In this document: in pieces, positions 46,284-57,697 of the stretch | How positions within the stretch are numbered: the stretch's first letter is position 1 | How the letters are laid out: each line of letters opens with the position of its first letter | The notes under the pieces: generated by a model | Told to the model about the DNA's origin: nothing | The model's database searches: none | Seen by the model: only the letters and a program-made list of their open reading frames with translations | Assembly (NCBI RefSeq): GCF_000247695.1 | Contig: NW_004624776.1 | Span: 13,754,804 to 13,818,803, forward strand | From: Heterocephalus glaber | Taxonomy: Eukaryota; Chordata; Mammalia; Rodentia; Bathyergidae | DNA length: 64,000 nt | Reading direction: 5' to 3' | Program-made: the position numbers and the translations under genes

Positions 46284-47069
46284 GCTTTTGTTTTTTGAGT
46301 TGCAATCTTTGGTTTGATAATAAACGTTTTCTGTTGGTCCCTCAGTATATTTTAGATATTCATCAAGTGACCACTAAGCACTCTGAAGATGTAAGACACT
46401 TAAATAAAGGGCACGATCTGGAGAGGTTCATGCTTATTTGTCAAGGCCAAAACCCCAGCTGTGGTCAGATGTTCACAGATCAGTCTATGAGAAGTGCATA
46501 TGCCCAGGGTCATGTTTAAAACTTGCTAGTGATGTCTTAAATAACCTGTAAAACTCTTAAAAGAGAAATTTTACATTAGTCTTGGATTGCATGTTGGCAG
46601 TCTCCCAGTAAAGCCTAGCACAATGCCTTGTTTGTAAGAAGCACCCAGAAACCCTTATTGAATTCAGTTGCATTAAGTTGAATTCTTAGAGTAAAAACAA
46701 CTGAAGTTATCAAAAAATCTTTAAGACTCTTTTATTTAAGATGTTCTGCCTGGTAGGAAATGATTCTGAACCAAAGCAAATTATAATTATTTTAAGCTGG
46801 AAAACAATATGTGGACTACTTAAAACACTTAGAAAAGATTTCACTTTGGAGCATCAAAAAGAAGTATAGTGAAATAACTTTCTGCCCTGTAATTTAACTT
46901 AGGGAGTTGGGTGGGAAAAAGTTGTTAAAACCTGAGGAAGACATGAACCAAGTGGACCCCTGATACATGCTTGTAGGGGTCCTTAATATGGAAAACTGGA
47001 AGGACATCATTCAGAATACCAAGGAGACCTGGGCAAGTACAAGGAAAACCAATTTCTTTATTGCCTTGC

Positions 47070-47339
47070 TAAAATTTTTATGGCACTAGAGATGAAACCC
47101 AAGGCCTTGCACATGCTAGACGAGCGTGCCACCACTAAGCTACATCTCTAGCCCCCTAAATCAACTCTTGAACCCAGGGCCTTTCCACTGAGCTACATCC
47201 TTACACCTTTTTAATTTTTTATTTTGAGGCAGAATCTTGCTGAGTCACTAAGCTGCCCAAGCTAGGCTTGAATTTGTGATCCTCCTGCCTCAGCCTCTTA
47301 GAAGGCTGGGGTTATGGGTGTGTACCACCACACGTGGCC
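47070..47339 (-). mobile_element. ID SINE followed by B1-ID dimer
   Basis: ID at 47070-47155 (gagatgaaacccaaggcctt to aagctacatctctagccccc). Dimer at 47165-47339 (tgaacccagggcctttccac; ttgaggcagaatcttgctga; tgggtgtgtaccaccacacg). Confidence 0.9.
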
Positions 47340-47369
47340 CAGAAACCAATTCTTTAAGATGAGGCTCCG

Positions 47370-47545
47370 CTGAGCATGGTGTGCTGGTAATTCCAGCTTA
47401 TTAAGAGGCTGAGGTGGGAGGATTGCAAATTCAAGGTCTGCCTGGTCAATTTTGTGGGACCCTGTCTCACAATAAAACAAAAAGGGCTAGAGATAGAGCT
47501 CAGTGCTCCCTGGGTTCAGTCCCCAGTGCTGCAAAACAGTAACAC
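47370..47545 (+). mobile_element. B1-ID dimer SINE
   Basis: gctgagcatggtgtgctggt to ggaccctgtctcacaataaa, then gggctagagatagagctcag to tcagtccccagtgctgc. It faces the preceding dimer, so the two form an inverted pair about 30 bp apart. Confidence 0.9.
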
Positions 47546-48077
47546 ATGTACATACACCCCCCTCACATTGTCCGGCTAGTTTCTTCACATGCAAAAGCCA
47601 GTGTGAGGCCTTATGTTGGAGATTCCCTGAGAGGGTCTGCAGATGTGCACTGAGGCTGAGGGAACACTAGTACTGCAGTCTGTCGCCTGCCTGGGGTCTG
47701 TGGCCTGCTCTTGTTCCCTGCAGGGGCTGCTCCAGCCAAGGCCTCTTAGCCCTGCACCTGCAGCTGTGTGGGAACCTACCTACCACTGCCTAAGTCTGCC
47801 TTTCCTCTGCCCTACGCTCCCCTCTTCTTAGTGCTCCCCACTGCCACACCACCTGTAAATGAGATGAAACATATTGCTGTGGGCCAGAGAGCTGCTAATG
47901 GCTGCTGAAGTTTTAGCGAACACATTGATGCTGAGCCCAATGTAGCCTGCAGCTCTTGGCAGGCTTGGGAGAAGCCGTTTCACATCTGTGGGTGGCTTCG
48001 AGGTGAGAACGCTGTGTTACTCGCAGGAGCTGTGACTTCCTGGCACCTCCTCACGGCTTTGTGCTTTCCTTCCTCAG

Positions 48078-48222
48078 CCTGCAGCCAGGCCTCCTGTGCC
48101 CTCCCACCAGGTGCCACCCTACAAGGCTGTGTCGGCCCGGCTGCGGCCCTTCACCTTTTCCCAGAGCACCCCCATCGGGCTGGACCGCGTGGGCCGGCGG
48201 CGGCAGATGAGAGCATCCAACG
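48078..48222 (+). CDS. SPATA13: SPATA13 (ASEF2), third coding exon in the window (APC-binding region)
   Basis: This 145-bp exon (48 codons plus one base, ending in phase 1) follows directly in frame from the 45361-45699 exon. It encodes PAARPPVPSHQVPPYKAVSA then RLRPFTFSQSTPIGLDRVGR and ends at RRQMRASN. This is the highly conserved segment at the start of the ASEF2 APC-binding region, just before the SH3 domain in the protein. The acceptor is ttcctcag ending at 48077 and the donor is GTGAGT at 48223. The expected next exon (acidic linker, SH3) is not found in the remaining 15.8 kb, so the gene continues beyond the right edge. Confidence 0.96.
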
Positions 48223-48659
48223 GTGAGTCTCCCGGGCTGGCTGCTCTTTCGGAAACTGCTGGGCCCATGGCCTGACTGGTGTGGGGCCTGAGGAGCCCAG
48301 GTGATCCATACCTTTCCGGCTCTCTGGGCCTGCGAAGCTCCCCTCAGCAGGAGGGAGTGCCATTCCCTGTGGGATGAGTGCTCTCTGAGCTGCCTGTGAC
48401 TAAATGTGCCGACTTGTCCCCCTTGTGGTGCCTGTGCGACTGACTTTCTGGAAGGGGTATTCCAGTAAGAAGCTAGGCTCAGGCTGCAAATCTGAGAGCC
48501 AATGTAGCAGAGCTGGTTTCTTCTGAGGCTGTGGGGAGGAAGCCTCTCCAGGCCTCTCCTGGCCTCTGGTAGTGTCAGGCCTTCCGTAGATGGCACGTGT
48601 GTCCCCTCATCTCTGCCTTCCTGCTCACTTGGTGACTCCCTGGGTCTGTCTCGGTCCAG

Positions 48660-48825
48660 GTTTCCCCCTTTCATAGGAACACCACCCACTGGATCTGAGC
48701 CCACCCTAAGGACCTCATCTTAACTCTGTCACCTATAGAGGCTTTTTCAAAGAAGGTCACATTCATGGGCTTGAGGTTAAGGACCTCATCATCTTTTGGG
48801 AGAACAGAATTCAACCAAAAACATG
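48660..48825 (-). mobile_element. MLT1-type LTR fragment, antisense
   Basis: 'gcccaccctaaggacctcat', 'cttaactctgtcacctatag' and 'gaacagaattcaaccaaaa' match the antisense 5' part of MLT1. Confidence 0.7.
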
Positions 48826-49116
48826 TACTGAAATTGCATCAATGAACAACAAACACACATATGCATGGCCAAGATTTATAAAGAATGGGAAAATGGAAAT
48901 AGTGTCATTAGAATATCAGGAATGTTACAGCTTTCTCCTCCAACCCTTTTCTCCTTTAACCCTTCCACACATGCAAACAGACTATTTTAGTGGAGACCCT
49001 TTTGGAGCTTTCAGTGACACAGACAGCCCGCTGTGGCACCAGTGCCATAGGTTCACCACCACTGGCCTATTCTATGTCTTCTGTAAGACTTTTTGTTTTC
49101 ACTTTTAAATTAATTT

Positions 49117-49292
49117 ATATATTTATTTTTATGCCACTGGGAATTGAACCCAGGGCCTTTACACTGAACTATGCTCCCAATCCCTTTTTTATTTTGAGGT
49201 AAGGTTTTGAAGTTTCCTGGACTGGGCTCAAACTTGTGATCTGCCTTAGCCTCCCAGGGTCCTGGGATCACAGGTGTGCCCACCTGGGAACT
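49117..49292 (-). mobile_element. B1-ID dimer SINE
   Basis: tgggaattgaacccagggcc (ID half) then ttgaggtaaggttttgaagt and gggatcacaggtgtgcccac (B1 half). Confidence 0.9.
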
Positions 49293-49736
49293 GGGTATTT
49301 TGTCTGTGTGTTTGTTCAGGATTCTTTTGTTGAAAGTCAACAGAAATGAGCTCTGGCTAGCTTAGCAAAGGGGGCTACATTTCAGGGTGTCAGTGTCCCT
49401 GAGAGATGGCTGGACACGGGTGGCCATCAGGGCCGTTCCCAGAGCAGAGGCCACACCGCAGAAGTGCAGTGCAGGACTGGCCATGACACCACCACGGGAG
49501 GGTGGGAGGGCCAACTCGCCCTGTGCTGGTCCCCAGATCCAGAGTCCCTAGGCTGTGGACTTGGCTCTCCAAGCTCAGGTGACATGCCCACTGCCTCATG
49601 GCAGTGGGAGGAGGACTGGACAGGGTGCCTCCAGGGCCCCTTGCTCCTGTCTTTGCAGCAGGTATTAGGGTTTCCTGTTCATGGAGGCAGGGAAGCCCTG
49701 GTGGTGTTTGGAACAGGAGCAGGTCCTGCATTTGAT

Positions 49737-49925
49737 CACACACCCCTTCACTCCTTCACTCCTTCACTCACTCACTGGGGAGTGCTTACCACAGACCAGG
49801 TGTAGTGGTGATCGGATCAGAGCTCCTTCAGTCACTCCCACTACAGTGAGAGGAGACTAAATTACCAAGCATGTAACCGGCAGGTAGGGTTGGAAAGGGA
49901 AATAAAGCAGGCTAGAGGGCCCTCA
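49737..49925 (+). repeat. (CACTCCTT)n and possible L2 remnant
   Basis: A short cactccttcactccttcact tract leads into 'ggggagtgcttaccacagac' and 'gcatgtaaccggcaggtag', an L2-like order. Confidence 0.5.
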
Positions 49926-51061
49926 TTTCCAGATGGGTGTCACTCACACGGTGTCCTTACTCAGAGTGTCATGGCAAACCTCCCTCCTCCCTAGGGACAC
50001 TCCAGGGGCTCATCAATTGTAGCAGACACCTCCAAAGGTAGGGCCTCCGAGTACAGTTCTTCTTCCGGTTTGTCACAGAGCCTTTTTGAGTGTTTCTACC
50101 TGCAGTAGATTTAAGCAACACCAACCACGATCGGCAGTGGGGAGGGAAAGGATGTACTATAGTAAATAACCTAAAATAGTGCTCTGGAGAAGCCCATGTG
50201 TCAAACTAGCGGGGCCTTAGGTAGGAGCAGAGGTGACCGTGGAGCGGAGAGTGAAGGCTGAGGAGGAGAGATGCTGGCAACATCAGACGCCGCAGAGCGG
50301 GGGAACTTGTGTCTGAGGCCCACATGGAGGTCAGAGGGACTGGAGCCCAGACACCGGGCAGGGGAGAGGACGCTGCAGTGAGGGAGCCAGGCGGTGGCCG
50401 GGCAGAAGGGCAGGGAGGCCGTGGGGAGCAGCACTGTTCTGAGTCAGCGGGAGCAGGACAGTTCTGATCTTGTGTCCTAGAGGAAGGGAACCAGACGTGA
50501 ACGCTGTCGCTCCAGTCTGCATGAGGAAGCGCGGTGGCTTGAGCACGGAGCCACCCATGTTTCCCTTGGGTGTACCTACCCAGGGGTGGGAGAGGCCATG
50601 CGGGCAGCTGGGGTCTGTCAGCGTCTCTCCCAGGCACTGGTCGGGAGGAAGACATTTTGTAAGGGTGTTACGAGGCAGCCGAGAACCACTCCTGCATTTG
50701 CCCACGGTTTCCGGCTGTGGGCGGGTGGCACCCAGTGACTTAGTCACAGTTTCAGAGCATACGCCCCAGGCTGCTTCTGCAGCTACCTGTCATCAGCCTT
50801 CCTGGCGTGGAACAGTCCCTGGGGCAGGTCCGGAGAGGCTTGGCCCCTGAGGAAGCCCATGGGGCCCAAGTGGTGCTCCAGTGATGACACATGACTGTTC
50901 CCTTCTGCTGTGAAAAGGGCTCATTGTAACCAGCTTTCCACTGCTTGGTTCCTACAAGAACCGTCACTTTAACTTTGTGGAGGGGAAGTTCCTGTGGTTC
51001 AGCCCAGTCTCCGTATCCGCTTCTGTCTCTGTGGTATTTGTTGTTGTTGTAGGGTTTTTTG

Positions 51062-51355
51062 GTGGTGGCGGTGGATTTTTTTTTTTTTTTCTTTTTTTGG
51101 CTTTGTGAGATGGGGTCTTACTTACTGTGTAGTTCAGGCTGGCCTCAAACTCACAATGTAGCCCAGGTGGGCCTGGAACTCAAGACAATCCCCCTGCCTC
51201 AGCCTCCCGAGTACTGGGATTACAGGTGTATGCCACCATACCTGGCTATTGTTTTGTTTTGAGACATGGTTTTGCTATGTAATTCCGGCTGGTCTTGAAC
51301 TCACTATATAGCCCAGGCTGCCCTCAAACCTGAGATCCTCTTGGTTGAGCCTCCT
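51062..51355 (-). mobile_element. Two tandem B1 SINEs
   Basis: The first (51085-51246) has a T-rich tail, gagatggggtcttacttact and ggattacaggtgtatgccac. The second (51250-51355) has gagacatggttttgctatgt and is truncated at its head. Confidence 0.9.
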
Positions 51356-51439
51356 AATTTTCTTGTTTTCCTTTGACTTAATGACTCCTAAGTAAACCAT
51401 CAAGATGAAGATGGAGATTGACTATCTGCATGTTTATTT

Positions 51440-51480
51440 GTTTATATATATGTATGTATGTATGGGTTTATACATTTATT
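51440..51480. repeat. (TATG)n-like tract
   Basis: tatatatatgtatgtatgta with flanking TTTA-rich sequence. Confidence 0.85.
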
Positions 51481-51485
51481 TATGT

Positions 51486-51556
51486 GGAGCTGGAGATGGA
51501 ACCCAGGACCTTGTACATGCTAAACAAGTGCTCTACCACTGAGCCATAGTCTCGGA
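51486..51556 (-). mobile_element. ID SINE
   Basis: gctggagatggaacccagga to accactgagccatagtct. Confidence 0.9.
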
Positions 51557-51720
51557 CGGAGGGGAGACAGAGCTCTCTCACATGGGAAGGAGATCGAGAG
51601 ATGTGGGGGCAGGTTAGGAGGGAGGAATTAAGATGTGCTAGGTGAGTGGACCAACTCCACATAAATACGTAAACATTATACTGCAAACATGTACTGATAA
51701 AAATTTTAAAATAACCTCGT
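51556..51720 (+). mobile_element. Possible L1 3'-end fragment
   Basis: 'gggcaggttaggagggagga', 'gtgctaggtgagtggacc' and 'ctgcaaacatgtactgataa' followed by an A-rich end. It shares its end with the inverted fragment at 15078-15240. Confidence 0.4.
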
Positions 51721-51901
51721 TTGCAATCAGGATTCCCATGGGACATTTATCTTCTCATGCTTTGAGTGTCTTCAGATATGTCCAGTCATACCCCTTCCCA
51801 AACCAAAGCTTATCCATGTTATCCTTTCCACGTTATTGCGAGCCAAGCTGAGTCCTCCCTGCAGCCCTCCTCCTTTCTCTCAGAAAGGATTGGGAAGAGC
51901 C

Positions 51902-52082
51902 CAGCCCAGTGCTACACAGTTATAATCCCAGCACCCTGGGAAACAGCCGGGAGGATCAAAAGTGTGAGCCCACCCTGGGCAGTTTAGTGACTTAGCAAGA
52001 CCTTGTCTCAAAATAAAAAGTAAAAAAACACAAAAAAGGCTGGGGATGTAGCTCAGTTGAAGGCCTTGTGTTCAGTATTAAA
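51902..52082 (+). mobile_element. B1-ID dimer SINE
   Basis: cccagtgctacacagttata to gaccttgtctcaaaataaaa, then ggctggggatgtagctcagt; the ID half is internally deleted. Confidence 0.9.
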
Positions 52083-52756
52083 GTGTTGCTCACATACTGC
52101 CTCTGGGGCTTTCCTCGCCTTGGGGGACAGACACTAGGTAAATGATGGAAAGTGTCCCCTTTGGGAGGCTGGGAAGAAGGCTTGTAATAATCAGATGCCT
52201 GACCCAAGGTGAGCTGGCTTCCACTTCAAACTCTCTTGAGTCCAGGAGTTGACCAAGGGCCCTGGGTTTTGCTATCCTGCGACTCCTCAGGTTCTCATCA
52301 GTTTTCCTCCTGGAGCCCCAAGATCAATTAGGTAGAAACAGTAGTACTGTGGATCAGATCTTTCTGATAACCATGCTGGCCCTGCTGCCTTGGATGCTAA
52401 CTGTACCCACTTTTCCTGTGACGGTGCTCCAGCCCCACTGAAGCCTGGAAAGACCAGCAGCAACTTGCCTATAAAAGTTATTGTCGCTTTTGTCTTCTGT
52501 TTGGGGGATGGAGCCTGGGCTGGTGAGACTCACAGGATGGACCATGTCCAGCAGGGCCTCCTCCCACTTCAAGGGGGTTTTGGTGCCTATCTTCCAAGTG
52601 CTAGAGCAGCACCACAAGTTGAATACCAAGTTGACTCTAGATGCCACCAATGGGTACGTCTGCTTAATCTAAGTTATGTTTAATACAGTTATGTTCAATG
52701 TGAACCTTGTTGGATGCCAATATCAACAAACCAGCTGACTATTAAGATCATTTGGA

Positions 52757-52858
52757 AGGCTGAGGATGTAGCTCCACGATCAGTTGCTTACCTAGCATAT
52801 ATGAGGCCTTGGGTGCAATCCTTACCACTGCAAATCATCATCATCATCATCATCATTA
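52757..52858 (+). mobile_element. ID SINE with (ATC)n tail
   Basis: ggctgaggatgtagctccac to gcaatccttaccactgcaaa, followed by about eight ATC units at 52834-52858. Confidence 0.88.
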
Positions 52859-53197
52859 TTTGAGACAAGTGGGGAACTTTTCATAGCAATTGAATATTTG
52901 GAGACATCAAAGAATTATTAAATTTGTTAGTTGGGATAATGACAGTGTAACTAATTTTAGGTTCTTATTTGTTCAAGATCTACATTGAAATATTCTCTGC
53001 ATAAAATATGAGATTTATTTCAGAATACTCCAGAAAGGTTGGGGAGAGATAGTGAAAACAAAATTGGTAAAATATATTCAGCATGTTACCTCCTCTGTGT
53101 TTGTGTCTGAAATTTTCTATGGTAAAAACTTGAAAAATAATAACAGTACATTTCTTCTTTCCTGATCAAGTACTTTCCAAATCTGCAAATCGAGAAG

Positions 53198-53285
53198 TAC
53201 CCAGCCTGAAGACATAGCTTAGAGGTCGTGCCCATACTAAGCATGTTCAAGGCCCTGGGTTCAATCCCCAACACCAACAAAAGAA
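53198..53285 (+). mobile_element. ID SINE
   Basis: agcctgaagacatagcttag to gttcaatccccaacaccaac. Confidence 0.87.
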
Positions 53286-53511
53286 AGGAAGGGAGGGAGG
53301 GCCTACAACCACCCTTGCCTCAAAATACAGAAAATTGAACATTAGCTATTCCAATTTTTTTTTTCAAGAAAGGAAGGCCCACTCCTTTTTAGGGAAGTGA
53401 GCTCTCCCTTCTCAAAACTTGCAGCCCCTTCGGTGTCTCTTCTAGCACTTGGCATTTTTGTCTTGCTCTATTTAGAGAACCAGACTTATCTCTTGGGCTC
53501 CCAGACCGTGT

Positions 53512-53524
53512 GGGGGGGGGGGGG
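53512..53524. repeat. 13-bp poly-G run
   Basis: An uninterrupted G13 homopolymer; length may be uncertain for sequencing reasons. Confidence 0.9.
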
Positions 53525-53651
53525 TCACATGCACATGCCAGAGTGCTGCTTATCTGCTGCATGGGTATGGTGGTATGTTACTTGAGATAACAGAATCAGG
53601 ATAATGAATCACAGTGGCACTTACAAGTACTTTTATAAAGTTCACAGGTAG

Positions 53652-53902
53652 TCAGGCGTGGACGCCATACCAGTATTCCTTTCACTCTGGGTGGATCGCA
53701 GATTCTAGCCTAGCCTAGGCAATTTAGCAACTTAGTGAGAACTTGTCTCAAAATATAAAATAGGCTGGGGATGTAGCTTATTGTGTAGGTACAAAAATGA
53801 ACAAATGAGTCAAGGAATAAAGTTTATTTTAGGTGCTGGGAAGGGAACCCAGGACCTTGAGCATACTAAGCCCATGCTTTGGCACTGAGCTGCACATCCT
53901 AG
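53652..53902. mobile_element. B1-ID dimer (+) next to ID SINE (-)
   Basis: The + dimer (53652-53792) reads agtcaggcgtggacgccata to aggctggggatgtagcttat and lacks its 3' end. The minus ID (53832-53902) reads ggtgctgggaagggaaccca to gcactgagctgcacatcc. Confidence 0.85.
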
Positions 53903-54007
53903 TGCAACATTACTGTTTTATTGGCATCAGTATTTAGTACTCCTGGGTTTAGGAAGGGTTCCCTACTGTTAGAACTCTTTCAGGGTGTCATCTGTGCTGT
54001 TTGTTTT

Positions 54008-54103
54008 TTCCTCCTCTTCCTCCTCCCTCTCCCTCTCTCCACCCTTCTCCCTTTTCCCCTTTTCCTTCCTCCATTTGCCTTTTTTTCTCTTCCTTCTTTT
54101 TTA
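54008..54103. repeat. Polypyrimidine tract
   Basis: About 95 bp of nearly pure C/T, with one G-containing break (catttgcc). Confidence 0.9.
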
Positions 54104-54107
54104 AATT

Positions 54108-54478
54108 GTATTTTATGACGGTCTTACTATGTAGCCCAGGTGGGCTTCCAATTTGCCACCCTCCTGCCTAAGCCTCCTGAGTGCTGGGATAAACACTTTC
54201 ACACCGTGCCTAGCTCCTGTTTTGGTAAGTAAAGCTTTTCTCTTGCATTCAAGACAGTTCATCCCATCATAAGCTACCTATATTTTAATTTTTCCATGCT
54301 TTCTTTGAGTTTCAGCTGTAGTTCTTCCTTAACTAATCTATATACTTTGTTTTGTCTTTTTTTTGTTGTTTTTTTGGAGACAGGGTCTCAGCACTATGTT
54401 GGCTTAGAACTTGCAGTGATCCTCCCGCCTCAGCCTCCTGAGCGCTAGAACTGCAGGTGTGACCACCATGCCTGGCTA
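54108..54478 (-). mobile_element. Two B1 SINEs
   Basis: 54108-54214 reads acggtcttactatgtagccc to ttcacaccgtgcctagct. 54372-54478 reads ttggagacagggtctcagca to tgtgaccaccatgcctggct. Confidence 0.88.
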
Positions 54479-54538
54479 GTCGGTATATTTTGATGTGATG
54501 TCAAATATAATGGCTTTTCAAAATTATTATTTCCATCC

Positions 54539-54791
54539 AGGTCTGGTGGTACACACCTGTAACCCCAGCATTCTGGAAACAGAGATAGGAGGATCACAAG
54601 TTGAGCCCAGCCTGGGCAAGTTAGTGTCTTAGTGAGACCCTGTCTCAAGATAATAATAATAAAAACAACAACAACAACAACAACAAGATAATAATAATAA
54701 AAACAACAACAACAACAATAACAATAATAATAATAATAATAATAATAGGCCCGGTGTGAAGGCCCTGGGTTCAATCTCCAGTACTGCAAAA
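54539..54791 (+). mobile_element. B1-ID dimer SINE with expanded (AAT/AAC)n linker
   Basis: The B1 half ends gagaccctgtctcaagataa; the ID half resumes as tgaaggccctgggttcaatc. About 100 bp of AAT and AAC trinucleotides (54649-54749) separate them where other dimers have a linker of 15-30 bp. The first part of the ID half is missing. Confidence 0.9.
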
Positions 54792-54942
54792 TAGGTACCT
54801 ACAAAGAATGCTAAATTTCATTTCCACTCATTTTCTATTTGTTTGTCTCCAGTTCAAATTAATTTGCTATTATGATAAACCATGTGATTATCTTCACTGT
54901 CTCCCAGAAAGCAGAATATCCAGTTTTTTTGTTTTTGTTTTT

Positions 54943-55083
54943 GCTTTTTTAGACAGGGTCTCATAATATAGTCCAGGTTGGCCTTGAACTCACTGTGAAG
55001 CCCAGGCAGGTCTTGAGCTTGCAGTGATCCTCCTGTCTCAGCCTCAGTGCTCGGATTACAGGTATGTGCCACCACACCTGGCT
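54943..55083 (-). mobile_element. B1 SINE
   Basis: ttagacagggtctcataata to acaggtatgtgccaccacac. Confidence 0.93.
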
Positions 55084-55221
55084 TCCTTAGCTTTTAAACT
55101 TGATTGGAATTTTTATGGATCACAAAGGACTAAAGCATACCTATGCATTAAAGTCAATAGGTTTGGGTATACCGGTTTCAAAAACCTTGTATCTGTCTGT
55201 TCTGTCCTTAAAAAGCACTTT

Positions 55222-55298
55222 AGGGGAAGAAGTGTAGCTGAGCAGTAGAACCCTCGCCTAGTGTACACAAGGCCTTGTCTTAGATCCTGCATGCACAA
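55222..55298 (+). mobile_element. ID SINE, diverged
   Basis: ggaagaagtgtagctgagca to ttagatcctgcatgcac. Confidence 0.82.
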
Positions 55299-55440
55299 AT
55301 ACATGGAAGCACTTCAGTTAGCCAGTGAGTACGATAGTAGAGCATTAGTGATAACCAGGTAACAGAGGAAATAGTGATAAGATTTGGCACATCATAACCA
55401 GGTAAAACTAGAGGAAATGCTTCTTTTAGTTTTTGGAGGG

Positions 55441-55734
55441 CTTTTTTTGAGACAGTCTTACTGTGTAGTCCAGGCTGGCCCTGAAGTCACTGTGTAGCCC
55501 AGGCTACTCTGGAACTCATGATACTCCTGCCTCAGCTGAGAAAATGCTCTCCAGAGGGTTAGAAATATGGTAAATTGGTTTGGCTTGGTTTGGTTTGGCT
55601 TGGTTTGGTTGGTTTTGGTTTTCATGTTTTGAGACAGTCTTGCTGTATAGTTTAGGCTTGCCCTGAATTTGTGGGACTCCTGCCTCTGCCTCCCAAGTGC
55701 CGGGATTACAGGCATGCACCACCAAGCCCAGCTA
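55441..55734 (-). mobile_element. Two B1 SINEs with a (GGTTT/GGCTT)n tract
   Basis: The first (55441-55545) is truncated after ctcctgcctcagctgag. The second (55625-55734) reads ttgagacagtcttgctgtat to caggcatgcaccaccaagcc. Its tail is a ttggtttggcttggtttgg tract at 55573-55620. Confidence 0.9.
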
Positions 55735-55959
55735 GTGAATTGGCTTTTGAAAAATTTCCAATTTGTTCAAACAATTCCTTAATTTGTTCCTTTTTATTTT
55801 TTTAATTTTTGTGCTAGGAAAGAGAAACCAATCCAGCCTAGCCCTTTAGTAACCTAGCCGACTCCGTATTTACCAGAATGCTATGACATGAGTTGTTCAC
55901 AGGCAGGTTGTAAAACTCTAAATCATAGCCATCAGTCCACAGTAAGGGTGGTGGTGGTG

Positions 55960-56082
55960 GTTGTTGTTTTGAGACAGAGGCTTACTCTGTAGCCCAGACT
56001 GGTCTGTCTCAGGCTCTATCTTCCTGCCTCAGCCTCCCTAGCACTGGGATAATAGGTACAGCACATCAGCCTGGTCTACATC
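55960..56082 (-). mobile_element. B1 SINE
   Basis: ttttgagacagaggcttact to tacagcacatcagcctgg. Confidence 0.87.
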
Positions 56083-56177
56083 TTTCATTAGGAAGCAGCT
56101 GGAACTCTAATCTTTAAAGGCATGGTATATGTGGATAAAGAACATGTTAATCTACAGAGACAACGTGACCTAAATTA

Positions 56178-56500
56178 CAGCTGACCCTCTGTATCTACAG
56201 GCTCTGCCTCGGTGGATTCAACTAAACACAAATCAAAAATATTCAGAAAAAAAGTTGTGTCTGTATTAAAGATGTACTTTCTTGTTGCTCTTCCCTAAAT
56301 GAGACAGTATAGTAACCATTTACCATAGCATTTCCATTGTGCTGGGTATTATCAGTCATCTGGGGATGACAGAGATACAAGAGGACGTGTGCAAGTTCTG
56401 TATAAATACTACACCTTTTGAAGTAAGGGAACATCCTTGGATTTTGCTTTCCCATGAGTCCTGGAACTAATCTCAGGCAGATACAAGGAAGAACATGTGC
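56178..56500 (+). mobile_element. Tigger-type DNA transposon fossil
   Basis: 'cagctgaccctctgtatcta', 'ggtggattcaactaaacaca', 'caaaaatattcagaaaaaaa', 'gtattatcagtcatctgggg' and 'cttggattttgctttccca' match a Tigger-family nonautonomous element end to end. No transposase. Confidence 0.78.
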
Positions 56501-56690
56501 CACCCAACCTGTCTGTGACACATCAGAGCTGGCAATGAGTGGGAAAGGAGGGACTACTTTGAAAACCTGCTATGAGGTTTTAAAAATTCCGAGTTCTGTT
56601 GTCAATAGAAAAACAAATAAAAGGTGTCACAAATACACTGAAGTTGATGACTGTTTTTACCACAGTCTACAAAAAGAATGAAAAGCCATT

Positions 56691-56868
56691 GGTGGGCATG
56701 GTGGCATGAGCCTGTAATCTCAGCACACTGGGAGGCTAAGGCAGGAGGGCTGCAAGTTCAAGACTAGGCTAGGCAATTTAGGGAGAGCCTTTCTCAAAAT
56801 AAATGGCCAGGGAAGTAGCTCAGTGCAAAGGCCCTGGGTTCAATCCCTTGTAAAACAAACAAACAAAA
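56691..56868 (+). mobile_element. B1-ID dimer SINE
   Basis: ggtgggcatggtggcatgag to gcctttctcaaaataaatgg, then ccagggaagtagctcagtgc to gggttcaatcccttgt. Confidence 0.92.
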
Positions 56869-57697
56869 CTATGAGAGAGCATAAAACATTATCAATAAGC
56901 ATAGAGAATAAGAGTCTTAAAATTACAAAATAGATTTCTTAGTGATTAAAAAAACGCACATACTGCACTTTTCCTTTGTCCACGGGAATAGATCAAAAAC
57001 TATTGTAAAGAAATCCTCCATTCTAATGGTGGTGCTTTCTGCCACCGTTAAACTTCCTGCTTCCCCTCACAGCTCTGCATATCCAGGTGGAAAAATCAGG
57101 TGGGGCATTTGCAGGGCCAGAGCTAGGTACAGCTAGAGCACGTCCAGCTGAGCTGGCTGCAAGTCCGCTGTCGTGCGGTGGACCCTTCCATCTGGGCAAG
57201 CCGAGGAACACCTGCAGGAGTCCCTGGACCTGGCTCCTACCCTCCTCTCACAGCCTGCCTTGGCCTGTGGCCTCTTCCTGGGGCCATGGGGTGCCTGGCG
57301 GGGGTGCACCAGTGAACCCCAAGGGGCAGGATTCCTCCCTGCGGAGCTGCTGAGCATGGGAAACCCAAGCAAGTGACTGAGCGGGCTGACCTCATAGGAG
57401 CCTTAGGGTTCCTTCAAGCCCGTGTTCCTGCTCCGGGTCACAGTGGGGGGGCCTGGTCCCCTCTAGTTGGGCCTGAGAGCCCCAGAAGGAAAACCCCTGT
57501 GCCCCTAGGGCTCCGCCCATGCAGCCTGACTCACACTGCCCACAAACTGACTTGGTTTCCTCCTCCACTGAATGGCTCTATGCACTACTAAGGTTGCTTT
57601 ATCTAAAGAAAAAAAGAAAGCATTTTCCACTGTGTATTTAAGGCCTGGGAGTTTCTAAGTACACTTGAGTGTTGTCATTCATGGATGATTTTTTTTT

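Larger units (their letters stand above)
45700..48077 (+). other. SPATA13: SPATA13 intron (2.4 kb)
   Basis: Donor GTAAGA at 45700 and acceptor ctttccttcctcag ending at 48077. The exon phase is 0 on both sides. Nothing is recognised at about 45700-46080, 46290-47065 and 47546-48077. Confidence 0.9.

Noticed and set aside
57080..57560. GC-rich stretch as an alternative SPATA13 promoter
   Set aside because: CpG content is only moderate by eye and it lies downstream of the short-isoform start, so it could not drive that form.
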